The notes below the pieces were generated by a model that was not told the DNA's origin, did not search any database, and saw nothing but the letters and a program-made list of their open reading frames with translations. From Caldifarciminota bacterium (GTDB lineage Bacteria; Hydrothermota; Tepidihabitantia; Tepidihabitantales; CAIPLT01), in contig JANXBB010000250.1 in assembly GCA_025061975.1 (NCBI GenBank), positions 1 to 6,942 of the forward strand: a stretch of DNA of 6,942 nucleotides, read 5' to 3'. Positions 4,817 through 6,942 of the stretch are shown in pieces. Made by a program: the position numbers and the translations under genes. Each line of letters begins with the position of its first letter. Position 1 is the first letter of the stretch.

Positions 4817-6942
4817 ATGCAGTTAATAATTTTACTAACTATTGTAAATCAATTAACATTTGCGCCCAAATTTGATCCAAATTTAAAATGGCAGAAATTA
4901 ACCACCGCACATTTTAATGTGTATTTTTCAAATCATGGTATATTAAAAAATAATGAAGAAATTGCCAAAATGGTAACTTGGTATTGCGAAGATGCTCACC
5001 GAAAACTCACTTCCTTTATGGGTTATGCTCCATATGGAAAAACTAATGTGATTATCGGTGATTTTTATGATTATCCTACGGGGTGGGCAACAACTTTTCC
5101 CCAAAATACAATTTTTATAAATCTGGCTTTGCCTAAGGAATTAAAAGTTTATTATCGTAATTGGTTAGAGCACCTAATCCTTCACGAATATACTCACATT
5201 TTAACCATGGATATGGTATTCGGGTTAAACAAATATTCCCGAAAGATTTTCGGGCGAATAATTACCCCTAATGTTCTACTGCCATTATTTCTAACCGAAG
5301 GCTATGCTATATATAACGAAACAAAATTTACAAAAAAGGGCCGTCTTAATAGTAGCTATTATCAAATGATAATGCGGGCCAAAATCCTTGATAATAAAAT
5401 ATTCCCTTTAGACAAATGGGTAACTTATGAACTTGCAGAATTTCCCGGAGGTGAAACTCCATATTTTTATGGTGGATCGTTCCTTTATTATTTGGCTGAA
5501 GAATATGGTGAAGAGAAAATTATTAAATTTGTTCAAAATCATAGCAAAGGATTTCCTTTATTTTTTAATTGCTACGCAAAAAGGATTTGGCAAAAAAATT
5601 TTTTTAAACTTTGGCATGACTTCAAAATCCAAACAATCAAAAAGTATCAATCACAAATCAATGAGTTGCAATCCAAACCGTTAACTCCTTATCAGAAATT
5701 AACCACTATTGGTTATTATGTTAATTCCCCAATATACGCCCCTGATGGCCAAAAAATTTATTTTACTTCCCAATCCAGCCACGAGCAAACAACTTTATGG
5801 GAATTAGACCTTATAACAAAAAAGAAAAAGTCATTATTAAAAGCTAATATTTCCTCACCAATCCGAATCTCACCCGATGGCAAAAAGATTGTTTTCTGTA
5901 TTCGGGATTATTATAACAATTTCTATTACTACGATGACTTGTATCTTTTCGAGTTGCAATCAAAAAAGTTAAAAAGACTTACTCAAAAAATGCGCACTGC
6001 TGATCCGTGCTTCTTTTCAAGCAACGATAAAATTGTCTTTGTTAAAAACGAATTTGGCGAATACTCAATTAATGTTTTGGAGTTATCAACAGGAATAATT
6101 ACGACAATTTTAGAATCTAATGATTGTGAACAATATCTAAGTCCTTGTCCTTCACCCGACGGGAAAAAATTGGCGCTAATAATCCGAACCCCTGAAGGTA
6201 ATATTGACTTATTTATTTACGACTTAGTAACTGAGTGGTTAATTCCAATTACCCACAATACTGCTTTAGAACTTACTCCCTGCTGGTCTCAAAACAATTA
6301 TCTTTTCTTTGTTTCGGACTTAAACAAGGTTTTTAATATTTATGCCTATAACATAAAAAATGAAGCGTTTTATCAGATTACTAATGTTCTTACCGGTGCG
6401 TTTGCTCCTTCAATAGCTCCTAATAATCAAGAACTGTTGTTTCTTGTATACTCCTCTAAAGGTTACGATATCTGCTATACCAAAATTAATTACGATTCGT
6501 TGTATTCAATTTCTCCTATTCCAGAAAAAACCTTAGACGCATACAAAACAGAAAAAAATTCTTCTGAACCGGATACCATTTATGGAGTTTTAAGTAACTA
6601 CTCAAGCATAACCTCACTCTTTCCCAAATTTTGGCTGCCTTTATTTACTTATAATCAATCAGATAAATGGTCCTATGGAGCTTTAACTTACGGAAGTGAT
6701 ATTTTATTTAAACATCAATATCTTTTTTATGCTTTATATAAAAAACCTTTAAACAAATCCTTGATACACTTTGAGTATCTTCTGAATTGTTTTTACCCTG
6801 AAGTTAGTATGCGTTTTAGCTATCAAAACAACACTTACCTTTTAGGAATTAACAGTTGTTTCCCCTATATCAAAAACGAATATCGCTTCTCCTTCACTGT
6901 CAGTTATTTCTATGAAAAGAAAAACTTACAAACTGGAACAAT
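4817..6942 (+). CDS. HExxH metallopeptidase / TolB-like propeller / surface-antigen barrel fusion (3' end outside window)
   Basis: The frame is open for 708 codons and runs off the right edge. Residues 1-16 form a hydrophobic probable signal peptide (ending NQLTFA) that lacks the usual N-terminal Lys/Arg; an in-frame stop at 4808-4810 rules out an upstream start. Residues about 20-230 form a gluzincin-type peptidase domain: a PTGWATTFPQNTIF stretch, the zinc motif HEYTH (123-127) and a likely third ligand Glu161 in LTEGYAIYNE. Residues about 300-560 look like a six-bladed PD40/TolB propeller, with blade turns near 309 (PDG), 353 (PDG), 396, 447 (PDG), 488 and 531. From about 595, SLFPKFWLP and YGSDILFKHQY match the start of a bacterial surface antigen (Omp85-like) barrel. 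The protein is thus probably periplasmic with an outer-membrane anchor. The active site looks intact; the substrate is unknown. It starts 6 bp after truD in the same frame, without a ribosome-binding site. Confidence 0.85.
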   Translation, partial: MQLIILLTIVNQLTFAPKFDPNLKWQKLTTAHFNVYFSNHGILKNNEEIAKMVTWYCEDAHRKLTSFMGYAPYGKTNVIIGDFYDYPTGWATTFPQNTIFINLALPKELKVYYRNWLEHLILHEYTHILTMDMVFGLNKYSRKIFGRIITPNVLLPLFLTEGYAIYNETKFTKKGRLNSSYYQMIMRAKILDNKIFPLDKWVTYELAEFPGGETPYFYGGSFLYYLAEEYGEEKIIKFVQNHSKGFPLFFNCYAKRIWQKNFFKLWHDFKIQTIKKYQSQINELQSKPLTPYQKLTTIGYYVNSPIYAPDGQKIYFTSQSSHEQTTLWELDLITKKKKSLLKANISSPIRISPDGKKIVFCIRDYYNNFYYYDDLYLFELQSKKLKRLTQKMRTADPCFFSSNDKIVFVKNEFGEYSINVLELSTGIITTILESNDCEQYLSPCPSPDGKKLALIIRTPEGNIDLFIYDLVTEWLIPITHNTALELTPCWSQNNYLFFVSDLNKVFNIYAYNIKNEAFYQITNVLTGAFAPSIAPNNQELLFLVYSSKGYDICYTKINYDSLYSISPIPEKTLDAYKTEKNSSEPDTIYGVLSNYSSITSLFPKFWLPLFTYNQSDKWSYGALTYGSDILFKHQYLFYALYKKPLNKSLIHFEYLLNCFYPEVSMRFSYQNNTYLLGINSCFPYIKNEYRFSFTVSYFYEKKNLQTGT

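Noticed and set aside
5427..5684. Plus-strand ORF of 85 codons
   Set aside because: It is an out-of-frame shadow inside the peptidase fusion gene, rich in Lys and Phe from AT-rich codons.

Overview
The window is AT-rich (roughly one third G+C by eye, not counted) and carries five protein-coding genes in two divergent groups. No RNA genes, CRISPR array, insertion sequence or phage gene was seen. The gene content suggests a diderm bacterium, because one gene ends in an outer-membrane-barrel type domain and another encodes a large secreted protein of the CARDB / choice-of-anchor J kind. An uncultured lineage such as candidate phylum WOR-3 (Stahlbacteria) or a relative would fit this mix. That placement is inference from protein style only.

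Minus strand, 1-2996: an ATP-type phosphoenolpyruvate carboxykinase (pckA, 1509-2996) is followed 42 bp downstream by the start of a secreted multidomain beta-rich protein. That second gene (start at 1466) runs off the left edge of the window. The two genes share a strand, but the short gap holds a full consensus promoter for the second gene, so they need not be one transcription unit.

Divergent spacer, 2997-3366: about 370 bp with no convincing gene. A promoter sits at each end, one reading left into pckA and one reading right into the plus-strand operon. The middle holds a C-rich tract (G-rich on the minus strand) and several short inverted or tandem repeats of uncertain meaning.

Plus strand, 3367-6942: a tight three-gene operon. 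It encodes a half-size TMEM165/GDT1 (UPF0016) membrane protein, probably a Mn2+ or other cation transporter; the tRNA pseudouridine-13 synthase TruD; and a large periplasmic/outer-membrane protein that runs off the right edge. The last protein joins an HExxH metallopeptidase domain, a six-bladed TolB-like propeller and the start of a bacterial surface antigen barrel. Gaps between the three genes are 7 and 6 bp. The three products have no obvious shared pathway.

The most notable signal is in the starts rather than in any one gene. All three promoter-proximal genes have a near-consensus sigma70-type promoter (TTGACA or TTGACT, 16-17 bp spacer, TATAAT-like box) so close to the ATG that the predicted transcript begins 0 to 5 nt before the start codon. 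The two internal operon genes have no Shine-Dalgarno sequence. The local picture is therefore leaderless initiation plus SD-free coupled initiation, readable from sequence but untested.
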